Shown in pieces: positions 1 to 11,763 of a DNA stretch of 64,000 nt. The notes beneath the pieces were generated by a model. That model saw only the letters and a program-made list of their open reading frames with translations, was not told where the DNA came from and made no database searches. Where the stretch lies: contig NC_030389.2 in the NCBI RefSeq assembly GCF_001625215.2, forward strand, positions 32,973,454 through 33,037,453, read 5' to 3'. Every line of letters starts with the position of its first letter. Position 1 is the stretch's first letter. The position numbers and the translations under genes are program-made. The stretch comes from Daucus carota subsp. sativus. Taxonomy: Eukaryota > Streptophyta > Magnoliopsida > Apiales > Apiaceae.

Positions 1-1012
1 CTTGCCGAGATTTCTACTTGATATTCATTTCGTATGATTGATAAATTCGTTTCGAAGCCAAATCAAGTGAGACTCTGCATGGACACAAAATTATCATATA
101 ATGTTTCTCGATAGATATTGGAGTAAACTTTATAACTAATGCGCTAAAGCAGTACTGAAACCCACGATACTTAAAAATGATACACGCGAACCATTCGTTT
201 GGAAACGCCCCGCTTAAAAATTCGTCAAAATTCGATTTAGGACGGGTTTGATTCGGCCCGGACCAACCCGTTATATTTTACGAAACGATCGGTCCATGAA
301 TTAACAAGCCACAGACATAATGACCCGGGGTTCGACGAACGAACAAATTCGGCGAAGTCAACGAGCCGAGTCAATGAGCTAGATTTGGCCCGCGAATCAG
401 ATTCAGTCCGCGAGTTTTTTATTTTTGTAATTTTAAAATTTGTCTGGTGTAGTTTTATTTTTTTTATGTATCGATGCGGTTTGTTTCGTTTTTTTTAGAG
501 AGGAGTCCTCTCAAATTATTTGTAAAATATCTTTTTAATTAATAAAATTTATACGAAGTACCGTTCTCTTTATTTTTATTTTAATTAATATATATGTGAT
601 AATTTAAGATAACTGAACACGAATATAGGAGTTAACCGGACGCGAATTATTCGCGAATCACTAATTGATTCATGAATCGCGAATAATTCGCGGTTTAAAG
701 CTGGCTGAGTAGGTATGTTCGTCTTGAATATTTTTTTTTTGGACTTCTTTTATTTACAAAATAATAAATTTATTTAAAAATATTTTGATTAAATGTAATT
801 GAAATATAAAATTAAAATTATAAAAAAATAATAAAAATGTATCGTTTCAACTCGTGAACCCACGAATCGGTTCACGAGTACGAGTTGATTCACTAGTATT
901 CGGCCCGGAACCGGATTGACCCGCGTAACCAAGCGGGCCGGTTACGAATTATATAGTTGTAACCGGGCATGATGGAAATTCGGTCCCGACCGCCAGTTTG
1001 ACCACCTCTAGG
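1..1012. repeat. degenerate hAT-like non-coding repeat
   Basis: No coding region is visible. The stretch is rich in short alternating motifs such as CGAATTATTCGCG, CACGAATCGG and GGCCCGGA. A perfect 15-bp inverted repeat (642-656 and 677-691) encloses a 20-nt loop. The right edge near 1012, read on the minus strand, begins TAGAGGTGGTCAAACTGG, which resembles the terminal sequence of many plant hAT elements. No matching left terminus was found, so the element may start outside the window or be truncated. The hAT assignment is inference from the end sequence only. Confidence 0.4.
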
Positions 1013-1241
1013 AAGTACATTTTACAAAAATCAACCTTATTTTTTTTATTTTCCTCAATTTCTTGTTATTTTCATTTTCAATTTTGATAATTCCAAATAT
1101 AACCTCTAAATTTAAATAGATTGATAAATAATTATGTGAGTTTTGATTATTAGGAAAACCACAATCAGTACTAATTATTAGGAAAACCACAATCAGTGAA
1201 TTAAAGTACAATTTTTTATTAAACAATTTTTGTTAAACAAA

Positions 1242-1249
1242 TATAAATA
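1242..1249 (+). promoter_or_regulatory. candidate TATA box of the oxidoreductase gene
   Basis: ATAAATAC-type TATA sequence (TATAAATA) about 80 bp upstream of the ATG at 1325, a normal spacing for a plant core promoter with a short leader. Just upstream, at about 1148-1197, a 29-bp segment containing AGGAAAACCACAATCAGT is repeated twice in tandem. Confidence 0.4.
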
Positions 1250-1324
1250 CTCATTAATTTTTGACAGGAGGAACCAATTTCGCGGGAGCCGCCCTTGACC
1301 ATCTCTCTCGATCGAGTCTCTCTG

Positions 1325-4300
1325 ATGACCTCGAGCACGCTCCTCCTCCGGCGCGTCCTCTCCACCGCCGCTGCTCTCCGTCAAACCAGCGCCTCTCTCC
1401 ACCCAGTCTCTCTCTCCTCAATCTCTCCCGCCGCCGAGTCTCTCTTCCACGTCTCTCTCGACGTCTCCTCCTCTCCCTCTCTCGTCTCCTCCTACACTCG
1501 GCCCGGCCAGTACCTCCAGCTTCGCCTACCTCATAATAACAGATCGACGTTATTAGCGATTGCTTCGCCGCCGTCGCTCGCGGAATCGAGCGGCGTGTTT
1601 GAGTTTCTGGTGAAGAGTGTGCGTGGATCGACGGCCGAGATGTTGTGTGAATTGAAGGAAGGTGATATCGTTGAATTGAGTCACGCAATCGGGAACGGTT
1701 TCGAGGTCGAAGAGATTCGACGGTGTGAGACTGTGTTTATTTTCGCTACGGGATCTGGAATTAGGTAAATTGTTTTTATTCCATGAAATTATGTTAAATT
1801 TAAGCGTGATACTTTTTTTTTTTGAATTTTGTTTGAGTTGGTTGCTAGTTTGTTGTTTCGGTTGCGGTTTTCTGAGGTGTAGGCAGAGTTTATATAACGT
1901 CGAAATGACTAGGTGAGATAGGAATGAAATGAGGAATTATTTGATTTAATAGCTGCAACTGTGCCTCCAGTTGCTATGACTTTTGTTCATTTACGTATTA
2001 ATACACAATAGTTTTGTTTGAATTACTAGCTAGGTTTGTGCAATTGGTTGCAATTGTTTTGAATCAACAGCATCAATAACTGAATAGAATGAGCCTGAAG
2101 ATTGGAATGAATTTACATATTTCTCAAATTAATAGCTACCTGCCGACCATTGTGTTCCTGGTTGCTATGGATTATGTTCATTAACACGTTATGATATGGC
2201 AGTCCTGTTCGGACTGATGACTAGTTTTTTGCTTTCTGTTGCTGTTTTATACTCTAGTATGTATACAAATACAATGAATGGAATGATGTAGGAATGAAAT
2301 GAGAAGCTGTGAAGAGAATGGAAGAGGAAAGTGTAAAAAAAAGAAGGGAAACAGCGATAATTAGTACCTACACTGCTGCTTGTGATTGCGTTTTTCCTGT
2401 ATATCAGGATGTATAGAACAAACTAGGTATGAGTGAATCACTAGTTGAGATAGGAATGAAATGGGAAACCGCGAATATATGAAAGGTTAAAGTAAAGTGC
2501 TGAAGAAAGAAAAGGATATAAATTACAAATATTCTTATGCAATATTACCTAGTTTGGTTCTTCTGCTTGTTTGTTATATAATGATATCCACACCCTTTTA
2601 AATCTCGATTTGGTTTGGTTGGAAGAAATTAGAATTGTCGTAGAAAGTAAATGAGGAATTGTGAAAAGAAAGAAAAGACAGAGAATTGTAAAAAAAAGAA
2701 GACTGGAAGAGTGAATGAAAGGTACAATTATCCCAGGATGAGCTTTGCGAAAGACGTGAGTTGGGGCAGTTTTTTTTTATAAATAGAATGGAGGAAGAAC
2801 TGAAAATTATTATCATTTTCCTAAGAAAAAGTTTAAATATTATTTCATTCTCGCCCAGTCATTTCTTTCCGGGTGAACACAACCTCAATTATTTGTTTAT
2901 CAAACATAAATATGAAGTATGAATTAGTAATATATTTATGCACAATATCTGAATTTGCAAATCCAGTAGAATACAAGTAGAGTGTAGGGGAAAAAAATAG
3001 GGCGGTGTTCTCAAATGCTCCGAGTTCTTTATAAGCTCAGACGTCTGTTAATTGGACTGACATGGGATTTGATATGACTTTGTGCTTCTTCCTTGTAATA
3101 TAAATTGCTTGATGCTAATAAGTCACAGTAATCCCATTGTAAATTCTTTTATTGTTTCATAATTCTGTATCTAGAACTATTGTTGCTCGTCATTTTTAGC
3201 GTGGAAGTCATAATATCATAAGTTGTTGCCAATAACTGATAACTAATATCACTTTCCTGAAACTGAAGATTAAATTTCTACCCTTTTTAATATATATTTC
3301 AATATTTAAAACTGTGGATCCTAGAAGCCCATTTTTTAAATCCCTGTGAATGCATTGCTGAAGAATGATTTGGCCTATGCTGTATATATATTATGCATCT
3401 GTAGAAATCACAATAATTAACTTATGCAACAGAATTGTTTCATACTGACCTAATCTCGAATATTACAAGAATCCTCACCTATGGTGGAACTTGCCACTTA
3501 GTGTCTGTTACATTACTACTTATAGGCACATCACATAGTATGTCGGTTTTGGTGATGGCTTTACGTAGTATGTCGGTTTTGGTGATGGCCTTATATGTAA
3601 ACACCATCTTTGTTGCTGCCAATTTTGTACCATCTAAATTAGCAAACAATGGAAAAATATAATTCTATCTCTATTGGTATATATTTGTACCATTGCGTTG
3701 GCCGTTGCATATAATTCAAAAGCATTATAAGCTTTGATATTATCAAAAATAAAATACAGAGAAATAAGAATATAGACCTGTCAGGTTGTAGTATTTGTGC
3801 GAAAGATGCGTCGAAACCTATGTTAGCCGGACTCGGCTAAAAGTGTCCAACATGGATACGTGTCAGAGTGTTGGACTTGGCAATATTCTGAACATTTTAC
3901 ATGTTTTTGGCTTAAAATAAGTGTCAGAGTGTCCATGCCCATGTCCGAGTGTCCGACACGGGTAATTGAGGCAAAATGAAGAGTCGGGGTAACATAAGTC
4001 GAAACTATACAGTTATACTAGAAGTAGATACATGCCTCTTTGAACTACTTAGACCATGTCCAACCCATAATGCTAAAATAGTGTAAATATTCTACCATTA
4101 TAGTGTGGAAGTTACAATATTTGCAAAACCAACTCTTACCCATTTACACTATATATTACACAAAAGAATATTTTGTCTATAACAAAGATATATTCTTCCT
4201 AAGTTCTCAAAAGTACTGCTTTTTTGGGATATAATAGGATATAAAGGGAATAAAATTTTTTTTTGTTAACAAATATAATCGTGACACCAAATTTGGTGTC

Positions 4301-6215
4301 AGATGTTCATTTGGTGTTTTTTAAAAACTTTTGGAGTCGGGTGGAGCTGATTTTACACTAAATTTTATTGTGTTATAGTGTTGTGTTGGACATCCGCGTA
4401 TATTATACTGTTTGGAAATTACTAATAGGCAATGGTAGTAGTTAAGAGTGCAGTAGGCCAAATGAGTAATTTCACATTCAGTCTGTAAATAGCACTCTTG
4501 TTTGTACTTCTTATTTGTGATATGAAATGGATGTATTTACACCAACCTCCTCTTCCTCTATAAGTGATATTCACTTTCTCTCTCCATGGTTTCTACTTTA
4601 ATCTCTCTCTCTCTCTCTCTTTCTCTGCTTAATTTCTCTCATAATCTCATTTCTTTCAGTATCTTTTTATATTCTTTATGGTCTTCTTCTAATCTGTCTA
4701 TTTCTCTATTCTATGTTAATTACTGCATTATAACTAGAAAACACCAAAAACAGTCGCCTTTACAGTTCAGGAACCTATAGTTTCCAACATATACTATTAT
4801 GCTTGAAGTAGATACTCAAGTCATACAAACTACTGTTGTTCTCTTTGTATTTTGAGCAGTAAATAATATTTATGAGTTAGCTTTCCTGACTAAAACACTT
4901 GCATTCTAATAGATCTGATGGCTAGAAATATTATGTGTTATTTTATAAAAACAATGACTAAAATCAACACTCAAGTCATTTTTGGCGAACTTGTTAAGTA
5001 TAGAGATTGCTCATTCTGTACTCCCCAGGATCGCCTTATTGTCCAAACCTGCTTTTCGGTATGTTTTTCTTTGATATGGTAGTGATCCCCCTTTTTGTCT
5101 CATGCAGCCCAATCCGATCTCTAATTGAGACGGGGTTCAACGCTGACGAGAGGTCTGATGTGAGACTCTACTATGGTGCAAGAAACCTTATTAGAATGGC
5201 TTACCAGGTTGGTTAGTATGTTGCTAATCATGTGAATGTTTTCTTATTCTGACCTGTAACAAAATGATTAATCTCAAACATTTAACTTTGACAAATTGAC
5301 TTTAAGCTTGTCTGTCTTTTATTATGCTAGGATAGGTTCAAAGATTGGGAATCATCCGGAGTTAGAATTGTGCCTGTATTATCTCAACCGAGTGATAACT
5401 GGACCGGTGAACGCGGCTTTGTACAGGTAACTAGTGTATTTACTTTACACCTCCCTAGGCTTTCTGACGTGTGTTGCTGTAGCACTGTTAATATTCAAGT
5501 TGAAGTGTTCTAAAAACGTATTAATTGCAGGCCGCTTTTTCTAGATCCAAAAAAATTTACAACCCTCATTCTACTGGTGCAGTGCTCTGCGGTCATAGAC
5601 AAATGGCTGAGGTCAGTTATCAGTACTAGCAATATAATTTGTTGTTTTGCTTTGGTTAAGTTATTGCTGATTTGATCTTTCTTGCAATCAAGCATTTTAT
5701 TTCTGGCAAGTTCAGACTGACTCTGCTTTTTGATCAAGCACTCTAACGGTCTAACCCTTAAACCTTGTTAGCCACTGCATCCATCACTAGCATGAAGATC
5801 TGGATACCTTGGTTATCTTTTAGATAGATTTTATAGAATAATTGTGTTTCCCAGAGTATAATAGTATTGTACTTTGATTTTGATTTTTAAAAATATGAGC
5901 AAACTGAATTTTAGAAATAAATCTTCGGGGCTGATGGATAACAGATATCAATTATCTGTAATTCTATAAATTTACTGTGAAACGCCTATTCTTTAGAGGC
6001 ATGCCCAATTGAATTTATCAAAAAAACACTTAATTATTCAGCAAGATGTACTATAGACTGGTAGGTGATATTAGAGGATAATTCTTTTTGTTTTCCAACT
6101 TCTGTCCAAAGAATATTTTAATGGTCATAGTTATTTTGTATGTATTTTGTAGGATATCACTTCTGCTCTTGTGTCTGATGGAGTTTCTATTAGGAAAATT
6201 TTGAAGAACATCTAA
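1325..6215 (+). CDS. pKIWI502-type FAD/NAD(P)-binding oxidoreductase, five exons
   Basis: Exons 1325-1764, 5108-5207, 5331-5426, 5531-5611 and 6153-6215 join in frame (all GT-AG) to 259 residues ending in TAA. The N-terminus is Ser/Leu/Arg-rich without acidic residues, consistent with a plastid or mitochondrial transit peptide. TRPGQYLQLRLP near residues 58-69 fits the FAD-binding barrel. FATGSGISPIRSL (from about residue 140, spanning the exon 1/2 junction) is the dinucleotide-binding glycine loop of the ferredoxin-NADP reductase fold, and AVLCGHRQMAE near the end is the matching C-terminal motif. This pattern is that of the plant 'fruit protein pKIWI502' family, whose exact substrate is unknown to me. 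The ATG at 1325 was chosen because upstream in-frame starts are only TTG. Intron 1 is 3.3 kb and carries MITE-like and tandem repeats; the other introns are short. Confidence 0.87.
3537..3596. repeat. 30-bp tandem duplication in intron 1
   Basis: AGTATGTCGGTTTTGGTGAT is repeated with a 30-bp period, two near-identical units, inside intron 1 of the oxidoreductase gene. No function is apparent. Confidence 0.8.
4052..4395. mobile_element. MITE in intron 1 of the oxidoreductase gene
   Basis: The left end GACCATGTCCAACCCATAAT is roughly mirrored by the right end, which on the minus strand reads GGATGTCCAACACAACACTA. Internal sequence is AT-rich and non-coding, about 340 bp. The target duplication could not be defined. 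Superfamily is uncertain; terminal similarity to GTCCAAC-type Tourist MITEs is the only guide. Confidence 0.5.
4601..4626. repeat. (CT)n microsatellite
   Basis: An uninterrupted run of CT dinucleotides followed by TTCTC, within intron 1 of the oxidoreductase gene. Confidence 0.9.
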
Positions 6216-7621
6216 TGGTAGTCAGCTAAGTTTGTTGTATCATTGCTGAGGAACAGATAAATTATTCCATTACTCATTCTGCAGTGCTAGGTGTTACAGT
6301 TGCAAAATAATATCAGATCTCTAAAAATATTAGAGACACTTGGAGGTTTTTTCCCCTTATCAAGGCTCCTTCCAAGTAGTGGATTATTTGTTAAGCTTAG
6401 ATTTAAGTTGAAAAATTAGTAGCTTGGATTAGAACGCAAGACATTTATGCCATGGTGAAGATTTCAAGGTGAAGATTAGCTTGGACTAGAAAGAAAGACA
6501 CTTGCCCATCGCCCATCGGAGTAAACCATGATGGACATTCCTCGGAATTTTGAACTTATAAACAATATAAAGCATCTGCGGACTTGCACCATACAGAAGA
6601 AAAGAAAGACATTTATATACTATACTCAATACTCTCTCTCTCTTTATACTATAAAGCCCCTGTACTTGTCAACTATGTAACTATGGATCATCTTTAGAGT
6701 GACTGAGTGAGTACTTCATTATAGACCTTTTTGATGAATTTTTAAGTAATATAATTGTTGGTGATCAGTGCTTACTGCAAATATAGAGTATTGTTATTTA
6801 CCTTGAGTTGCTGATTCAACTTAAGCTGAATTCCTTTCTTTTTAATACGTCAAAATACTGCAATCTTTTTCACTTTTGGGCTCAAGATATACTTAATTTT
6901 TGGACTTTTAAATATTTGTTTTGTAAATGTTATTAAAAACTCAAAAACTGAAAAATCAAAATTTGACTACCGAAAACCGAAAACCGAAACCAAACCGAAA
7001 TTATTTCGGTTTTCGGTTAACCGAACCGAACGCACTCTACTTTTTAATATGGGGGTTGGTCCAATCTTTATTTTTTTTTAAGGATAAGATGTCAAATATC
7101 AATATCCGAAACAATGATCTTAAACATCACTTTGCAATTCAAAATAACAGATTGTATCATTTTACAATTCAAAACAAAAGATTGTCTAACATTTATTCTT
7201 TTTTACTTCTTAAAGACAAAATGACAGATTGTGTAACGTTTTAAATTCCTAAACCCTATTTCATGTAGCATGCGTTTTACTCTAAACTCCAAATTGTGTT
7301 ATGTTTTATAGTGATATGATGTGACGTTTTCTTTTAAGAATCAAAACGCAAAATTATCCATCATTAATTAGTGATAGTTCAAATTATTTTTTACAACTCT
7401 AGTTTCTTGGACATTATTTAAAAAATACACGAGCCCTCTTCTCCCGTTTTGTAAATGGCAAGTTTTGTGATGCGTTCATATGTACATACAAATATACAAT
7501 CCCCATTTTGCCACAGTATAAGAAATTGGGATTAGACAAGTCAAGCGCACATGTAACCTTGCAGTACCCCACGGTCAGTAAGCCGTTAATTCCTCTGCAC
7601 CATAGTCTCAATGACAAGTTA
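6216..7621. other. intergenic sequence with a CGGTT-rich patch
   Basis: This holds the 3' UTR of the oxidoreductase gene and AT-rich spacer. At about 6945-7035 there is a run of ACCGAAA/CGGTTTT motifs including a short palindrome (TTTCGGTTTTCGGTTAACCGAACCGAA region). Such CGGTT-rich patches recur at 12.66-12.81 and 13.68-13.83 kb and probably mark ends of one family of non-autonomous elements. No coding sequence was recognised. Confidence 0.4.
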
Positions 7622-8245
7622 GAGCAAGTCCAACACTATGCTAAGGGCTTCTCTAAAAATATTATAAAATAATACTTCCTCCGTCCCCTGAGTATTATAC
7701 ATTGGGGGACGGGGACGCGGCACGGATTTTAATGCTCCTGTAAAGTGTGGTTGTGAAATTAATTTTTAAAATTTTATTTTTCTGAATTAAAGTTTGGATG
7801 TTATATTTTTATTCAGAAAAAGAAAATCTCAAAAATAAGTTACGGAACTGTGTTTTATAAGAGCATTGAAATGCGTGTCGAGCAGTTGAAAAGAAACGTA
7901 TACAATTAAATGGGACAGAGGGAGTATGTCTTAGTGATTTAGCACAAGATTTAGCACATGAGCTCCAATAGTACTCCCTATATTCATTCCCTATTATTAT
8001 AATAATATTAAATTTAAACAACTTTGGTGTGGAGGAGAGAGGGAAATGATGTGGAGAAGAGAGAGAAATGAATATTTTAATGATAAAAATAATTTAGGAG
8101 TGACTAACATATTCTAAAAATAGGGAAGGGGAAGCTTGTGCTAGTGATTTAGCACATCACTAGCATAGCGTTGGAGTGCAATTTTATCCTATATTCTCTA
8201 TTTTTGGATTTAAGACTTGATTTAACACACCTATTGGACTTGCTC
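7622..8245. mobile_element. Tourist-like (PIF/Harbinger) MITE, host of a nested Stowaway
   Basis: The left end GAGCAAGTCC and right end GGACTTGCTC are perfect 10-bp inverted repeats flanked by TTA on both sides (7619-7621 and 8246-8248), the usual PIF/Harbinger target duplication. The interior contains repeated ATTTAGCACA motifs and a complete Stowaway-like element. No protein is encoded. Confidence 0.75.
7673..7926. mobile_element. Stowaway-type (Tc1/mariner) MITE nested in a Tourist element
   Basis: The left end TACTTCCTCCGTCCCC and the right end, which on the minus strand reads TACTCCCTCTGTCCCA, are the classic CTCCGTCCC Stowaway termini flanked by TA. About 250 bp, non-coding. Its location within the Tourist-like element shows it inserted later. 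Confidence 0.75.
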
Positions 8246-8543
8246 TTATGGCTAAGGTTTAATGAAGAACAGATACTAAATAAGAATATATTAGCAGGGA
8301 TTAAATAGGAGATATCAAAAGAAAAAAACATAACAAATCTTGGTGAGCTTAAATATTGTGAAAAATAGTCTTGGTAATCACAACAAACTGCGTTCCTGAA
8401 ACAACAAACGGCACCCACCAAAAAAACAGAAGGAACATGTGTCCTATCACATAGTTTAAGCGAAATTATCACAAGTTCATCACATAGTTTAAGTGAAATT
8501 ATCAGCGAAATGACATATTATTGTGAAGTGTTCAGAGATCATT

Positions 8544-9716
8544 TCATGCTTTTTTCTTATCACCTTCACTGTGCCCTTCAGCTTGACCTGCACAAGATTT
8601 CTCAATAAAGTTTCCATTAGTCTGTGCTTCTCGATTGGCAAGATCATTCAGCTGCTCAGGCTCATCCAGTTTATCTTGCCCATAGTCTTGAGCATGGTTA
8701 TGATCCTTCTCCCCTCTCTTTAATCCATCATTTTTATAACCAGGCGAGTCACCTCGAGACCAGCTACCACCACATCTGTCGTCAGCCAAAGCTGAGGAAA
8801 CTAAGTCATGACTACGAGATCTTCTATGATGTTTGTGGCTCTTTTCATGATTCTTTCTTTTAAGTGTTTTCTCACCGCTTGAAGAATCTGAATGAACAGA
8901 ATCTGATCGTCTATGGTGATGGCGGTTGCTATGCTTTCGATGGCCTCTTCTTGTGATCTCTCCATCCTCATCACTGGAAGAACCTGAACTGCTCAATTGA
9001 GATCTCCGGTGACGGTGGTGATTTTTCTGCTTACGATCACGTCTTTTTCTAACCTCCCCATCCTCATCACTTGAAGAATCTGAACTGCTGAAGTGAGACC
9101 TCCGGTGGCGGTGATTATCATGCTTTCGATGGTTTCTTTTTCTGACCTCCCCACCCTCTTCACTTGAAAAATCTGAACTTCTGGAGTGAGATCTTCTATG
9201 ACGCTTATGCCGCTTCACATGACTTCTTCTGGCTGCAGCAGTATCCTCATCACCTGAGTCATCTGAAGCACTAGAATCCAGATCAAAGTCATGATTCTTC
9301 CGCTTCTTAGTAACACGCTTCTTCTTCAACTCATATTTCACATCACGCTCACTCTCATCAATGTTGCTCTCACTTGAGCCGGAGTGACGTTTTGATTTTC
9401 GCTTCCATCTCTTCTCCTTACCTTTTTCATCATCACCGGTATCAGAGTGAGCATGCTTACTATGCTTCCTGTTTGTCCTTTTGGTTGACTTTCTAGCCCC
9501 ATCTGTGCTTTCACTATCAGTTTCACTGTCAGATGCTGATACAGATCTTCTCTTATGCTTTCTAGCCTTCTTCTTCCTTGCTTTGGCTTCAGCTTCCGCT
9601 TCAGCTTTTAGCCTAGCAGCTTCAAGCTTCTGCTCCCACTTCAAAGGGGCTTCTTTCTTTTCTAGAATTCTCTTCTTCTTCTCTTCAACCAGCTGGATAA
9701 ACTTTTTGCAGTCCAT
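8544..9716 (-). CDS. Arg/Ser/His/Lys-rich nuclear-type protein (FAM133-like?), 390 aa
   Basis: A single coding exon of 390 residues starts at ATG 9716 and stops at 8544-8546. The upstream in-frame ATG is ignored because a good acceptor (TTTTTGTATGCAG-type, on the minus strand near 9743) separates it from the coding exon. Residues 1-50 hold a conserved-looking MDCKKFIQ head, the APLKWEQKLEAA motif and an Ala/Glu/Lys helix. Residues 55-170 are Lys/Arg with Ser-Asp/Glu clusters that look like casein-kinase sites. Residues 173-300 are four tandem units of about 32 residues, each running HRRS, an acidic serine tract, then a basic RK/HRK stretch. The composition fits a phosphorylated nuclear-speckle or RNA-associated protein. 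Similar plant proteins are conserved but, as far as I know, poorly characterised; the FAM133 comparison is tentative. Confidence 0.8.
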   Translation of the reverse strand: MDCKKFIQLVEEKKKRILEKKEAPLKWEQKLEAARLKAEAEAEAKARKKKARKHKRRSVSASDSETDSESTDGARKSTKRTNRKHSKHAHSDTGDDEKGKEKRWKRKSKRHSGSSESNIDESERDVKYELKKKRVTKKRKNHDFDLDSSASDDSGDEDTAAARRSHVKRHKRHRRSHSRSSDFSSEEGGEVRKRNHRKHDNHRHRRSHFSSSDSSSDEDGEVRKRRDRKQKNHHRHRRSQLSSSGSSSDEDGEITRRGHRKHSNRHHHRRSDSVHSDSSSGEKTLKRKNHEKSHKHHRRSRSHDLVSSALADDRCGGSWSRGDSPGYKNDGLKRGEKDHNHAQDYGQDKLDEPEQLNDLANREAQTNGNFIEKSCAGQAEGHSEGDKKKA

Positions 9717-9740
9717 TGAGATGAGAAAAACAACTGAATA

Positions 9741-11395
9741 TCTGCATTTTTGTATGTTGATGACCAAAAGTGCATCTCAAATAAGAGAAAGAAACAATGT
9801 TAGTTCTTCCATCACAGAATGCTCACCAACAAAGACAAAATATAAAGCAAGTAATACAGTTCGGTCAAATATAAGGAATCTAATTTTATTTTAAACATCT
9901 GTATCAACTAAACAATCTCAATTCAGACTAGACAATATTAACCATAGCTATTCTTGTAAAAAGAGGATAATGAAGACGAGTCTGTGGGTATTTAGGATTA
10001 TGCAATTGACCATATTACCAACACTTAAATAAATATGACATCAGCTAATTCAGTTCCACATATCACAGGAAAAAATTCTTTTAACTGGATTACTTCTTTT
10101 TGGCTATGCTTTCCAGTAAAAATTTTCATATTCGTGTTCAGAAGATTGTCACAGAACACAGTAAAATTTTATTACAGACGTTCACACTAGACCTGAGACT
10201 GTGAGATCTTTTACAAATTACAAAATATATAGCATATCCCAAAACTTTCCCATTTTTCTCTTATCATAGAACAGCTAGATAAATTCTCAACTATCCCTGA
10301 TTTTATATTATTTTTAGAATTTTATTAATTATATGCAACCGGCCAACCGTTCGTTACTAGTACATATGCATAACCTCTCGATACGTAGCAATACAAAAGA
10401 AGTCTCACTCAATCCTTATTTACTACTTAAACAAGAACATTTTGTTTTACTTATCTAATTACAAGTAAAAAAAATATTTATATACACTCCAATCGTTCAT
10501 TAAAAACTTTTCATATGATGGCATGTCTCTGTTCTTCTGTCCCCAAGACTCAACCCCCAATCACAGTCCTATATATATTCCAAACTCAGGGTATCCCACA
10601 TCATTCTAACATAAAATAGCTACTCAATAAACATTAATAAAGAAAATCCAGCTGTTTAATATGGTCACAACATATAGTCAAAGCAAACAACGCCGCTCAG
10701 ACAAACAATAATTCTAGGTAAACTTTAAAATATACTCAAAAAGGCCAAAATCAAAAATCTCAATGTCATTCAAAAGCACATAATTCCTGATTAGTACACA
10801 AGATTATCCCTATACATCTTAGGCAGTCAACAAAAAATACAAATGGCGTAATATGTCAAGAATCCAAAATGAGCTAAAATCCAATAAAAAAAATTGCCTG
10901 ACAGTCGTATACAAACAAAACATACCAACAAAATATACAGTTCGACAGATTTAGCCCGCATTTCTTACCTTATATATAAGAACTGATCACCGCAATTTCG
11001 AAACGGTGGAACTTCCAAGAACCCTACTTTGCAAACCTGCAGTAAAAAACAAACAGAATTTCTTAAGCATCAATTAACAATCCAATCCTATAAACAAACA
11101 AACTCTTGTACAAATCAAAACCAAAATATATAAATGATAATAACAGAAAGTTAAAACAATTATGCATCTAATAGATTCACAATTGAGTTAAGTGTGTATA
11201 TTTAGATGTAAAAATTCAATTCAACAAGATGTATACCGCCAATTGTGGGAATGAAACCCTAGAAAACGTACGTAAAATAAATAGATCGAGAGAGAGGAGA
11301 GGGAGACAGACCTGGAGAGAGATGATCGGAGAGAGATGATCGGAGAGAGACGAGATGTGCACAGAGAGATTAGGGTTGGGAGAGATGGAGAGAGA
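9741..11395 (-). other. 5' UTR exons and introns of the Arg/Ser-rich gene
   Basis: On the minus strand, donor and acceptor pairs are visible: a leader donor CCAG|GTCTG near 11310, an acceptor ACTGCAG|GTTTGC near 11038, a donor AAG|GTAAGAAA near 10971 and the acceptor just above 9743. This gives two non-coding leader exons and introns of about 0.27 and 1.2 kb. The first exon (about 11310-11395) is GA-rich on the plus strand, so CT-rich in the transcript. No other gene is apparent in the 1.2 kb intron. Splice choices are by eye. Confidence 0.5.
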
Positions 11396-11763
11396 CTTAT
11401 AACGAAATACGGTGTCGTCGAGTTTGACTAATCTGTATGTCTCTGGTAGCTTCCAGGAAGCGAGAAGAGGTTTTATATAACGAGGCCAGGCCAGCGTTAT
11501 GTGTACGCGTTTATTTAGAGTATTCTATTAGGCCGGTGCTAGAGCGGCGTTTAAATTTAGCTCATCGGCCCAAAAACGAATTCGATTTGCTCGAATTCAA
11601 AAAAAAAAAATTGTACGAAAAAGAAAAGCATTTTCATTAACTACAATACAGCCCGCATAAACCTTCAACTTCGTTGAAAAGTAAAAACATACTAAAAATA
11701 ATTAATTATTTTGTTTCCGGATCATTTAACATATAGAATTTGAAAATTATTAAAATTAAGAGT

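Noticed and set aside
1254-1688. Minus-strand Arg-rich frame of 144 codons
   Set aside because: It is the antisense of exon 1 of the oxidoreductase gene; the Arg/Glu richness mirrors Ser/Leu codons of the transit peptide.
9481-9894. Plus-strand frame rich in Leu/Phe/Ser
   Set aside because: Antisense shadow of the Lys/Glu-rich N-terminus of the Arg/Ser-rich protein.
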